In this document: positions 32,692 to 40,544 of the stretch, piece after piece
How the letters are laid out: each line of letters starts with the position of its first letter
Position numbering within the stretch: position 1 is the first letter of the stretch
Origin: G963665925 sp963665925
Lineage (GTDB): Bacteria; Bacillota; Clostridia; Peptostreptococcales; Acidaminobacteraceae
Reading direction: 5' to 3'
Length of the DNA: 64,000 nucleotides
Assembly: GCA_963665925.1 (NCBI GenBank)
Contig: OY762511.1
Location: forward strand, 310,001-374,000
Notes under the pieces: model-generated
What the model was told of the DNA's origin: nothing
Seen by the model: the letters and a program-made list of their open reading frames with translations, nothing else
Databases searched by the model: none
Made by a program: the position numbers and the translations under genes

Positions 32692-34257
32692 TTAGTCATT
32701 GACGCTTTTGTAAGTGATTTTCTTATCAAGCTTTTGGATACTCTGACGTTTAACCCACTTACCAAAGCCTGGATTCACCATGATCCCCTTGATTCCGTTG
32801 ACTTCACCCTTCACCTTTTCAGGATGTTCTTTACGGTAGCTCACTTTATACTCTTCCGACCAGTTTTCTTCAGTTGTGTTGAAGACTGAGTCCCAGTCAT
32901 TGAACTGTGGCAGTACGCCTTCTTCGCCGTCGCAGTAAACCAGGTTTCCGCGGACAATCGTCTTGACCGGCTTGCCTTTTAGCTTCATGCCGTGCAGCGG
33001 ATTGTACTTGGCCATGGTAACTTGTTCCTTCTGGTCAATCGTCCACTCGCGCTCAAGATCGATCACAGTCAGGTCAGCGTCTGAACCAATATACATGGCA
33101 CCTTTTTTAGGATAGAGTCCCATGTGCTTGGCAGCGTTAGTTGACGTAACCTCAACAAGCTTGCTCAGTGAGATGCGTCCTTTATTGTACCCTTCTGAAA
33201 CAACAATCGGTACCATGGTCTCAACACCTGGTATACCAGGGAACGCAGTCCAGATATCTCGACCTGCCTTTTCAGATTCTATTTCGTATGGTGCATGGTC
33301 AGTCGCTACAAAATCAATGTATCCATTTCGAAGTGCTTCCCAGTGCATTTCATTGTCTTTTTTTGTTCTGAGCGGCGGTGCGATTTTTGCGTAAGCACCA
33401 TGCTCTGTCATTGCTTCCTGATAATTCAGCGTCAAATAATGCGGACACGTTTCAGCCGTCACATCAAGACCGCGCAGTTTAGCTTCCCCTACCAATTTGG
33501 CGCCAATGCCTGTCGACATATGTACGATATGAAGTCTGGCACCTGTGTGCTCCGCAAAGCTGATTCCCAGCTCGATCGCCACTTTTTCTGCCAGTTCCAT
33601 TCTTGCTTCAGCCCAGGCTGGTCCATCCATGCGACCCTCTTCACGGAACTTATTCACATAGAAATCGCACATTGCAAAGTTTTCAGCATGTATTCCAACA
33701 GGCAGGCCTGTCTTTGAAACCGCTGCAAAGCATTCCAGCATTTCAGGATCTGTAACACGTGGATATGTAGGTACTGATGGTGTCATGTAAACCTTGAAAG
33801 CAAGGACGCCTTCATCAGCCTGTTTCTGAACATTGTCGAGCCAACCCCGTCTGACATCCTCACCTGTCACACCGCCCCACAGGCCAAAATCACATAGAGC
33901 CTGCGGCTGCCAGTGCTTAATTTTTTCATGAAGCTGTTCTACACTTCTTACTGAAGGTACCGAACAGCAAGGCATATCAACAACTGTGGTCACGCCGCCT
34001 GTAACTGCTGCAGCAGAACCCGTCAATGTCGTCTCACGGTGGTCGAAGCCCTGGAACATAAAGTGAGTATGCGAATCAATACATCCCGGTATCGTCAGAT
34101 TGCCTTCAGCATCAATCACTTCTTCAAACTCTATACCTTCAAGTGTGTCAACGAAGCCTGCAATTTTCTCGTCTTTCACTAGAATATTGGTCAGGACCGT
34201 GTCATCTCCCTGAGGGATTCTCGCGTTTTTCACGATAACATCGTACTTCATTCCCAT
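32692..34257 (-). CDS. Allantoinase/dihydropyrimidinase-type cyclic amidohydrolase
   Basis: A 521-residue binuclear metal amidohydrolase. All metal ligands are present: His63 and His65 (DSHTHF), the carboxylated Lys155 (AFKVYM), His190 (GIHAEN), His246 (HIVHMST) and Asp320 (ATDHAP). The family hydrolyses cyclic amides, giving N-carbamoyl acids. Opening the pyrimidine ring of xanthine at the N1-C6 bond is chemically the same reaction. Allantoinases are about 450 residues long. This protein has an extra C-terminal segment from about residue 460 with a Lys-rich end, a possible encapsulation or docking tail. It is the first gene of the BMC operon. The first (34257) or third codon Met (34251) may be the start. 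Confidence 0.88.
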   Translation of the reverse strand: MGMKYDVIVKNARIPQGDDTVLTNILVKDEKIAGFVDTLEGIEFEEVIDAEGNLTIPGCIDSHTHFMFQGFDHRETTLTGSAAAVTGGVTTVVDMPCCSVPSVRSVEQLHEKIKHWQPQALCDFGLWGGVTGEDVRRGWLDNVQKQADEGVLAFKVYMTPSVPTYPRVTDPEMLECFAAVSKTGLPVGIHAENFAMCDFYVNKFREEGRMDGPAWAEARMELAEKVAIELGISFAEHTGARLHIVHMSTGIGAKLVGEAKLRGLDVTAETCPHYLTLNYQEAMTEHGAYAKIAPPLRTKKDNEMHWEALRNGYIDFVATDHAPYEIESEKAGRDIWTAFPGIPGVETMVPIVVSEGYNKGRISLSKLVEVTSTNAAKHMGLYPKKGAMYIGSDADLTVIDLEREWTIDQKEQVTMAKYNPLHGMKLKGKPVKTIVRGNLVYCDGEEGVLPQFNDWDSVFNTTEENWSEEYKVSYRKEHPEKVKGEVNGIKGIMVNPGFGKWVKRQSIQKLDKKITYKSVND

Positions 34258-34282
34258 TCGCCTCCTTAATTTACACCTGGCA

Positions 34283-34316
34283 ATCGTAAATTATGCCAGC
34301 ACCTCAGATTTACGAT
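34283..34316. promoter_or_regulatory. Inverted repeat ATCGTAAAT-16-ATTTACGAT before the BMC operon
   Basis: The arms lie at 34283-34291 and 34308-34316, 26-60 bases upstream of the cyclic amidohydrolase start. A perfect 9-bp repeat in the leader is a plausible operator or leader stem. Another perfect palindrome, CAGAATATTCTG, lies at 34393-34404. Confidence 0.5.
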
Positions 34317-34424
34317 TTGTGTGTCTGTGAGAAAGCCACATCACTTCACTTATACCCAGCTAATTTGAAAACCCCACGAAACACTGTAATCACAGAATAT
34401 TCTGTAAATAAATCATCAATCTGA

Positions 34425-34450
34425 GGCGCGGCATAATTCAATACCGCGCC
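34425..34450 (-). terminator. Hairpin after the formate-THF ligase gene
   Basis: GGCGCGGCAT/ATACCGCGCC forms an 8-9-bp G+C-rich stem 40 bases after the stop. It separates fhs from the BMC operon, which therefore likely has its own promoter in 34258-34420. Confidence 0.6.
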
Positions 34451-34491
34451 ATATTAATTTTTCCCTCTATAGAACTTATGCAGATTTGCCC

Positions 34492-36162
34492 TTAGAACAA
34501 ACCAACAATTTCTCCATCTTCGAGAATATCAATCTTGTTTGCAGCTGGAACCTTTGGCAGACCAGGCATACGCATGATGTCACCTGTCATTGCGATCAGG
34601 AATCCAGCACCTGCTGATGCCTTCACTTCACTGATATTTACAGTAAAGCCACTTGGGCGACCGAGCAGCGCAGGATTGTCAGACAGTGAGTATTGTGTCT
34701 TTGCCATACAAATTGGCAGATCACCCAGTCCGTCTTCCTCGAACTTCTTGATATCCTTAAGTGCCTTGCTTGAGAATTTCACGCCATCAGCACCGTAGAT
34801 TTCCTTAGCAATTTTCTCGATTTTTTCCTTTGCAGGAAGCTCAAGCTCATAAAGTGGAGAGAAGTGTGCCTTGCCGGACTCTGCAACTTCGATTACCTTC
34901 TCAGCAAGCTTCACGCCGCCTTCTCCGCCTTTAGCCCATACTTCAGAAAGAACTGCATCTGCACCCATTTCACGACAACGATCTTCAACAAAAGTAAGCT
35001 CTTTGTCTGTATCTGTTGGGAATGCGTTGATTGCAACAACCGCGGGCACACCGAACTTTTGAACGTTTTCGATTTGCTTTTCCAGGTTGCCGAAACCAGC
35101 TGCTAGTGCTTCCATGTTTTCTTCACCAAGCTTGTCCTTCTTAACACCGCCGTGGTTCTTAAGCGCACGTACTGTTGCTACGATAACAACTGCTGCAGGC
35201 TTAAGGTCCGCATAACGGCACTTGATGTTGAAGAATTTCTCAGCGCCAAGATCTGCGCCGAAACCAGCCTCTGTTACGACATAATCAGCAAGTTTCATTG
35301 CCAGTTTGGTTGCAACAACTGAGTTACAGCCATGCGCGATGTTCGCGAACGGACCGCCGTGGATCAGTGCTGGTGTGTTTTCAAGTGTCTGTACAAGGTT
35401 AGGCATCAGGGCATCTTTAAGAAGGAGTGCCATTGCGCCAACCGCATCCAGCTCACCAGCCGTAACCGGCTTCTTGTCATATGTGTATCCAACAACCATT
35501 CGGCTCAGTCTAGCCTTCAGGTCTTGCATATCTGTTGCAAGGCAAAGGATTGCCATGATTTCAGATGCAACAGCTATATCAAATCCGTCAACACGTGTCA
35601 CACCATTGCCTTTTTTACCAAGACCAATTGTGATTTCACGAAGCGAACGGTCATTCATGTCGATTGCACGTCTCCAAAGAATACGCTTCGGATCGATGTT
35701 CAGCTTGTTTCCTTGATGCAGATGATTGTCAAGAAGTGCTGCAAGAAGATTGTTTGCAGTTGTCACGGCATGGATGTCGCCTGTAAAGTGCAGGTTGATA
35801 TCATCCATAGGAACAACTTGTGCGTGACCGCCGCCAGCTGCACCGCCCTTAACACCAAAGCATGGTCCAAGAGATGGCTCGCGAAGTGCTGTAAATGTCT
35901 TCTTGCCAATCTTGTTAAGACCCATTGAAAGACCAACGTTTGTTGTCGTCTTGCCTTCACCTGCAGCAGTCGGATTGATTGCTGTAACCAGAATCAGTTT
36001 TGCATCAGGTGCATCTTTATAACGGTCCATGACATCTAGATGGATTTTCGCTTTATACTTCCCGTAAAGCTCCAGATCATCCTCAGACAGTCCTAGATTT
36101 GCTGCAATCTCCACGATTGGCTGCATCTTTGCTTCCTGTGCAATTTGAACATCAGTTTTCAT
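34492..36162 (-). CDS. fhs: Formate-tetrahydrofolate ligase
   Basis: Reversibly forms 10-formyl-THF from formate, THF and ATP; in purine-fermenting clostridia it runs backwards to make ATP. The 556-residue chain has the normal length with the P-loop TAAGEGKTTTNVGL, the folate region REPSLGPCFGVKGGAAGGGHAQVVPMDDINLHFTGD, and the C-terminal GDIMRMPGLPKVPAA. It begins at ATG behind AGGAGG. It lies between the formiminotransferase gene and the BMC operon, where it would recover ATP from the formimino carbon released by purine rings. Confidence 0.98.
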   Translation of the reverse strand: MKTDVQIAQEAKMQPIVEIAANLGLSEDDLELYGKYKAKIHLDVMDRYKDAPDAKLILVTAINPTAAGEGKTTTNVGLSMGLNKIGKKTFTALREPSLGPCFGVKGGAAGGGHAQVVPMDDINLHFTGDIHAVTTANNLLAALLDNHLHQGNKLNIDPKRILWRRAIDMNDRSLREITIGLGKKGNGVTRVDGFDIAVASEIMAILCLATDMQDLKARLSRMVVGYTYDKKPVTAGELDAVGAMALLLKDALMPNLVQTLENTPALIHGGPFANIAHGCNSVVATKLAMKLADYVVTEAGFGADLGAEKFFNIKCRYADLKPAAVVIVATVRALKNHGGVKKDKLGEENMEALAAGFGNLEKQIENVQKFGVPAVVAINAFPTDTDKELTFVEDRCREMGADAVLSEVWAKGGEGGVKLAEKVIEVAESGKAHFSPLYELELPAKEKIEKIAKEIYGADGVKFSSKALKDIKKFEEDGLGDLPICMAKTQYSLSDNPALLGRPSGFTVNISEVKASAGAGFLIAMTGDIMRMPGLPKVPAANKIDILEDGEIVGLF

Positions 36163-36280
36163 TACAGTAGTTCCTCCTTTTTACTTCGTTCTCCTAATTA
36201 TCCTAACCCGCAGTCACTTTAGTTACCTATGCTCAAATAAATAAAGCGTGCATTAATTCGGGCACTTTCACAGTTTTGAG

Positions 36281-36310
36281 TATATAGTCAAACCGACTAT
36301 CAATCGTCAA
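36281..36310 (-). promoter_or_regulatory. Probable promoter of fhs
   Basis: On the minus strand TTGACG (36310-36305) and TATATA (36286-36281) are 18 bases apart. A long-range inverted repeat (ATTAATTCGGG at 36252-36263 with CCCGAATTAAT at about 36332-36343) flanks it. Confidence 0.55.
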
Positions 36311-36404
36311 ACTGCGTTTTACCCGTGAACTACCCGAATTAATTTAATAAAAGAACGCGCGTTCCTAATGCGAGTCCCTTCCATTATGATTAACAGGGCA
36401 CGGT

Positions 36405-37337
36405 CTAGTCTTCCATCAGGTGTGTTTCCATTATTGAGGATACATTGAAGTTTTCAAGGCCGAGGAAATACTCAAGAGAGTTCAGCAGATATTCCAGCTT
36501 GACTGGTCCAACTATTTCAGACCCTGTCACAGCAACGCCATATCGTGCCGCTTCAGACTTTACAAAATTGAAGGTTCTGTACAGAGGCGTCTTGCCGCAG
36601 TCGAACATATTCATCGATACGACAACCCCTTCGTGGTCGGGGAACTTGAGTCCAACAGAACGCACTGTTGAGAATCCGCCTGACGGACCACGCACCGCTT
36701 TCGCAATTTTCTTGGCGATGGACAGATCTTCCGTTGCCAGGAATACATTGTAAGCAGTCAGACCTTCCATATCTGCACTGACAATCGTTGCACCCATTTT
36801 AGGATCCAGCTTGCCATCTTTTGAAATATCAGGCTTTCGCGCATCACGGTCTGGATGATTTTCATCTTCCAGGAGCGCCTTCAGACCTTCATATTGTCCT
36901 TTTCTTATGTATCCAAGCGCCTTGCGCTCTTCACTTCTTGAGTTGACGCCTGAGAAGAAAATCGGTACATTGTGCTTCTCATGGAGCTCAGCGCCAATTT
37001 CTTCTGCCAGTGCCTTAACCTCATCAATATCGATATTCTTGAACGGGAACAGCGGAATCGTATCCTGTCCACCAATTCGAGGATGTGCACCTTCCTGTTC
37101 TCGCATATCTATAAGCTCATAGGATTTCGCAGCCATGGCCATCATGGCCTCTTTCAAAGGACCGGGTTCACCGATACAGGTAATGACGGTTCTGTTGAAA
37201 TCATGTTCCGGCTCATAACTGATCAGCTTGACACCTTCAACTTTTCTAACCTCGTCAACAATTGCTTCAATGACGTTCTTATTTCGTCCGTCACTGAAAT
37301 TTGGAACTGCAAGTATGTATTTCTTGCCACCTGACAT
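36405..37337 (-). CDS. Formiminotransferase (FtcD N-domain type, no cyclodeaminase)
   Basis: Transfers the formimino group of formiminoglutamate or formiminoglycine to THF. The 310-residue chain covers only the two formiminotransferase subdomains, with the catalytic His in REQEGAHPRIGGQD (His85) and the folate loop in RGPSGGFSTVRSVGLKF. Bifunctional FTCD would have a further 200-residue cyclodeaminase domain, which is absent here and not found elsewhere in the window. Beside fhs and a purine-ring degradation operon, formiminoglycine is the likelier substrate than formiminoglutamate, since no hut genes are present. Confidence 0.92.
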   Translation of the reverse strand: MSGGKKYILAVPNFSDGRNKNVIEAIVDEVRKVEGVKLISYEPEHDFNRTVITCIGEPGPLKEAMMAMAAKSYELIDMREQEGAHPRIGGQDTIPLFPFKNIDIDEVKALAEEIGAELHEKHNVPIFFSGVNSRSEERKALGYIRKGQYEGLKALLEDENHPDRDARKPDISKDGKLDPKMGATIVSADMEGLTAYNVFLATEDLSIAKKIAKAVRGPSGGFSTVRSVGLKFPDHEGVVVSMNMFDCGKTPLYRTFNFVKSEAARYGVAVTGSEIVGPVKLEYLLNSLEYFLGLENFNVSSIMETHLMED

Positions 37338-37791
37338 GATTTGACCTCCCTTTATTTTACCATCTTTTTATGCACTTTCACCAAATAAGTATCCACCTTG
37401 GCACAATACCCCTCAACGCTTTGCCCTAAACGGGTATTCACTCTGCCGCATCTTAGCCCTTTTACAGGGTCCATTGTCTATTTTTGATAAAGCGAGCGAA
37501 TATTTTGAATATTCAACGCGAAAAGTTTGTTTCATTTTGATAAGGGTCAAAATAGGTTTTTTTTGAGAAAATGGTTATAACACAAAGCTATTGAGTACAT
37601 AATATAGTGAATCATTCATTTCGATAATGTTAAAACTCAACAAAGATTCGCATAAGTGTTTGTTTTTTTAAAAAATTCTAAATACTTCTAATTGTTAGAA
37701 ATTGCATTTCACTTGCAGTGTCATTACCGATTCGCCACGTATTTTCACACGCATATGCGCAAGAACAACTCAAGGAAAGGGGTTAATTATA
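37338..37791. other. Divergent intergenic region of the purine island
   Basis: This 454-base A+T-rich gap separates the minus-strand formiminotransferase from the plus-strand cyclase-family gene, so it must hold both promoters. A symmetrical GAATATT-TTG-AATATTC lies at 37498-37514 and may be an operator. I see no reading frame, no tRNA and no recognisable riboswitch. Confidence 0.5.
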
Positions 37792-38481
37792 TTGAAGCTT
37801 ATTGACCTGTCACAGGAAATTTTTCAAGGAATGTCTGTATTTCCAATGCATCAGCCTACTTTTATAATGACCAACATGACACACGAGGAAAACATGAAGC
37901 AAACAGGGTCTACTAAGTTGGGCTTTTCGGCTCGAAATCTGCTTATAAGTGAGCATGGCGGAACACATAGCGATGGCGTCTGGGAGTACAAGCCATCGGG
38001 TCAGACCATTGATAAAATGCCCATGGAATACTTCTGGGGCAGTGCCATTTGTGTTGATTTGACAGCTATTCCCACAAATAGATACATAGAACCTCGAGAT
38101 TTGGAGCAGGCAGTCAGAAAATCGGGACAGGAAATTCGTGAGGGCGATATTTTCCTAATGTATACGGGCCACTATGATAGAAATTTCGGAACAGACAAGT
38201 GGCAGACTGAATATACGGGCCTTTCCTACAAAGCTGCAAAATGGCTGGCCGAAAAAGGGGTAGTCAACATTGGGGTAGATGCTCCAGCCATCGACCATCC
38301 AAGTGACCCTGATTTTTCAGGACATATCATCTGCGGGGAGTACGATATTACAAACACTGAAAACCTCTGTTGTCTTGACAAGGTTGTCAATAAAAGATTC
38401 CTATATTTTGGACTGCCTTTAAAAATTAGAGATGGTTCCGGGTCTCCAATTCGTGCTGTAGCCCTTCTTGATGAGGCCTAA
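37792..38481 (+). CDS. Cyclase-family metal hydrolase (kynurenine-formamidase-like)
   Basis: A 229-residue protein of the cyclase/KynB family (PF04199-like). The defining metal site HxGTHxD is intact (SEHGGTHSDGV), followed by VDLTAI and GDIFLMYTG, and GVDAPAIDHP near the C-terminus. The TTG at 37792 is selected because AAAGGGG precedes it; the upstream in-frame Met lacks a site and would add an unstructured 30-residue head. The family hydrolyses N-formyl and cyclic amide bonds using Zn or Mn. It is divergent from the purine island, so ring opening of 4-imidazolone or a formamide step is conceivable. This is context only. Confidence 0.85.
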   Translation: MKLIDLSQEIFQGMSVFPMHQPTFIMTNMTHEENMKQTGSTKLGFSARNLLISEHGGTHSDGVWEYKPSGQTIDKMPMEYFWGSAICVDLTAIPTNRYIEPRDLEQAVRKSGQEIREGDIFLMYTGHYDRNFGTDKWQTEYTGLSYKAAKWLAEKGVVNIGVDAPAIDHPSDPDFSGHIICGEYDITNTENLCCLDKVVNKRFLYFGLPLKIRDGSGSPIRAVALLDEA

Positions 38482-38531
38482 AATCAGAAAATTTGTTTAC
38501 TGATCAAAACAATTCGATAAAAATAGTAAAA

Positions 38532-38566
38532 AAATCGACAAACTTCTACATTTGTCGATTTTTTTT
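38532..38566 (+). terminator. Terminator of the cyclase-family gene
   Basis: AAATCGACAAA and TTTGTCGATTT form an 11-bp stem followed by TTTTT on the plus strand. Between here and 38943 there is only an A+T-rich leader with a TATAAT box at 38600-38605. Confidence 0.85.
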
Positions 38567-38943
38567 GAAATTTATTGAAAATTTCACACTTGTGCATGAT
38601 ATAATTATTGGGTATTAGGACCTAAAGAATATTCATTATTATACATATTCTGACATGTCATTCAAATGTATTTCATTTCCTATCTATCACTTGTCGTTCC
38701 AGTTTTTTGGACTGGGTTAAATTTTCAGAATTTTTTGCGCTTGTATCGATTATCAATTGATATTCATTTTGAGTTGAGTTTGACAGCCCAGTTCTTCCAT
38801 TGAAATTTACAGATAAGGACACTGTATGAAGTGACCTTAGTCTCTAGTATGAGCCACACATTTTTTGTAAATTTAAAGTGGGACACTTTATAACAAAGCT
38901 GTATATTAGAAACATTCATTTAGAGTATTTGGGGGTCAATCCA

Positions 38944-40527
38944 GTGATTATTTTTGAAAATGAAAAACTGAAAATTTCAACTCATAATGAAGAGGTTTAT
39001 CTTACTGTGAATGGCTATGGTATTACAACAATGGACTTTAACGGAATTTTAAGCACATTGCCGCAAATAAAGCTCAGCTCTTTCACAGTGCTTCAGGGCG
39101 CGCTTCAGAATGCTGACAGCACGCCTGTGAAAATCGGTTCACTCAAGCCTGAAATAGAACTCGAAATCTCTTCTGATGAAATGTCCGCTTTTGTGCGTGT
39201 CAACTTCTCACAAGACAAGTGCCATGCCATGAAAACAGATATTTCAACAAAAATCCTAAATCTGCTGCATGAAAGCGGTATAAGCGAGGGTATTCTATCA
39301 GAAGCACTGGAATCCGGTTTCAAAACCGGACAAAAGCTTCTGGTTGCAAGAGGCAAGCACCCGACTGCAGGACAGGATGCCAAATACAGATACTACAAGC
39401 TTTCTGAGCGTAAGCCCGAGCTTGATACGACCGGAAAGACAGACCACTATGAACTCAATTTGATTGATAACGTTAAAAAGTATGATTGGCTTGGCGAGAA
39501 AAGACCACCTATACCCGGCACAAGCGGCTATACGATATACGGACGTGCCTTGCCTCCAAAATCAGGGCGTGACTATTCCCTCAAATATGATAAGGGGGCC
39601 ATTGACCTGATTGTTGAAGATGGCATTGAGGTGCTTCGGGCAAAACATGATGGTGCCGTCAGATTTAAAGACGGAAAAATCACCGTCGACAACCACCTGC
39701 ACATCCATGGCGACGTTGACTTTTCTACAGGAAATATCAAGTTTGATGGCTTTGTGACAATTGAGGGAACAGTTAAAGATAAGTTCTCCGTTGAAGCCAC
39801 CAAGGATATTGAAATCAAGGGTGCAAACGGCGTAGGCGCTGTTGCCCGCATTGAATCTCAGGACGGCAGCATCTACATACGCGGAGGAATCAATGGAAAA
39901 AACGAGGCGATGATCATTGCGAAAACGGATATTTTCGCAAAGTTCTCCAACGAGGCAATCCTGCTCGCAGGCAATACAATCCACATCGGTCTTTATGCCA
40001 TTGACAGCACACTGAAAGCCGACTGCATTAATCTCGACCCTCAAAAGGGCCGTATCATTGGCGGTGAAATACATGCAGCCCACAAAATCAGCGCCGGTTC
40101 GATTGGAAATGCACAAGAGCGCAAAACAAAGCTCAACGTACAGGGCTTTGAGCGTCTTGATATCAAGACGCAGCTCGAAGCAACACGCATTCGCTTTCAG
40201 GAGATTATTTCGAAGGCAAATCACCTGAAGCGCCAGCTTGAGATTTTTGAGATGAATTTCGAGACCCTTGATCCGAAAGCTAAAACCACCTACAAGGGCA
40301 TGATGGTAAACTATGAAAATATCATCGATGATATCAACCGAACAAATAAGGAAGTCGTAAGACTTGAAAACATGCTCCGCACGCGCGGTGAAGGCGAGGT
40401 CAAGGTCATGAACAACATCTTTCCGAGAACATTCCTTGAAATCAAGTCCATTCAAAAGCATGTCAACAAACTTATGAAGGGTTCCTTTTACGTTAAAGAC
40501 CGGCAGCTTCATACTGCCTTAGATTGA
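38944..40527 (+). CDS. FapA-family (DUF342) polymer-like protein
   Basis: A 527-residue protein of the FapA/DUF342 family. The N-terminal half has alpha/beta repeats (LNLIDNVKKYDWLGEKRPPIPGTSGYTIYGRALPPKSGRDY). The middle is a right-handed beta-helix of short repeats (DGAVRFKDGKITVDNHLHIHGDVDFSTGNI, then VEATKDIEIKG). The C-terminal 120 residues are a coiled coil (RIRFQEIISKANHLKRQLEIFEMNF). The GTG at 38944 is favoured because GGGGG lies nine bases before it; a GTG at 38878 has no ribosome site. In other bacteria FapA-like proteins are linked to flagellar or surface functions. The stop overlaps the next gene region closely, so the two form one operon. Confidence 0.85.
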   Translation: MIIFENEKLKISTHNEEVYLTVNGYGITTMDFNGILSTLPQIKLSSFTVLQGALQNADSTPVKIGSLKPEIELEISSDEMSAFVRVNFSQDKCHAMKTDISTKILNLLHESGISEGILSEALESGFKTGQKLLVARGKHPTAGQDAKYRYYKLSERKPELDTTGKTDHYELNLIDNVKKYDWLGEKRPPIPGTSGYTIYGRALPPKSGRDYSLKYDKGAIDLIVEDGIEVLRAKHDGAVRFKDGKITVDNHLHIHGDVDFSTGNIKFDGFVTIEGTVKDKFSVEATKDIEIKGANGVGAVARIESQDGSIYIRGGINGKNEAMIIAKTDIFAKFSNEAILLAGNTIHIGLYAIDSTLKADCINLDPQKGRIIGGEIHAAHKISAGSIGNAQERKTKLNVQGFERLDIKTQLEATRIRFQEIISKANHLKRQLEIFEMNFETLDPKAKTTYKGMMVNYENIIDDINRTNKEVVRLENMLRTRGEGEVKVMNNIFPRTFLEIKSIQKHVNKLMKGSFYVKDRQLHTALD

Positions 40528-40544
40528 GCGGAAGGTGTTGTAAA

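Noticed and set aside
27530..34257. Classical aldehyde-type microcompartment (Eut, Pdu or glycyl-radical)
   Set aside because: No aldehyde or alcohol dehydrogenase, phosphotransacylase, glycyl-radical enzyme or B12-lyase is present in the locus.
31942..34257. Reductive pyrimidine (uracil) catabolism as the role of the two amidohydrolases
   Set aside because: No dihydropyrimidine dehydrogenase or beta-ureidopropionase of the nitrilase type is present, and a UbiD decarboxylase and adenine deaminases would be unexplained.
36405..37337. Histidine-degradation role for the formiminotransferase
   Set aside because: No hutH, hutU or hutI lies nearby; the fhs and purine context favours formiminoglycine.
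39562..40512. 316-codon open frame antisense to the FapA-like gene
   Set aside because: No ribosome site, no recognisable domain, and the opposite strand carries a clear conserved protein; it is a codon-bias shadow.
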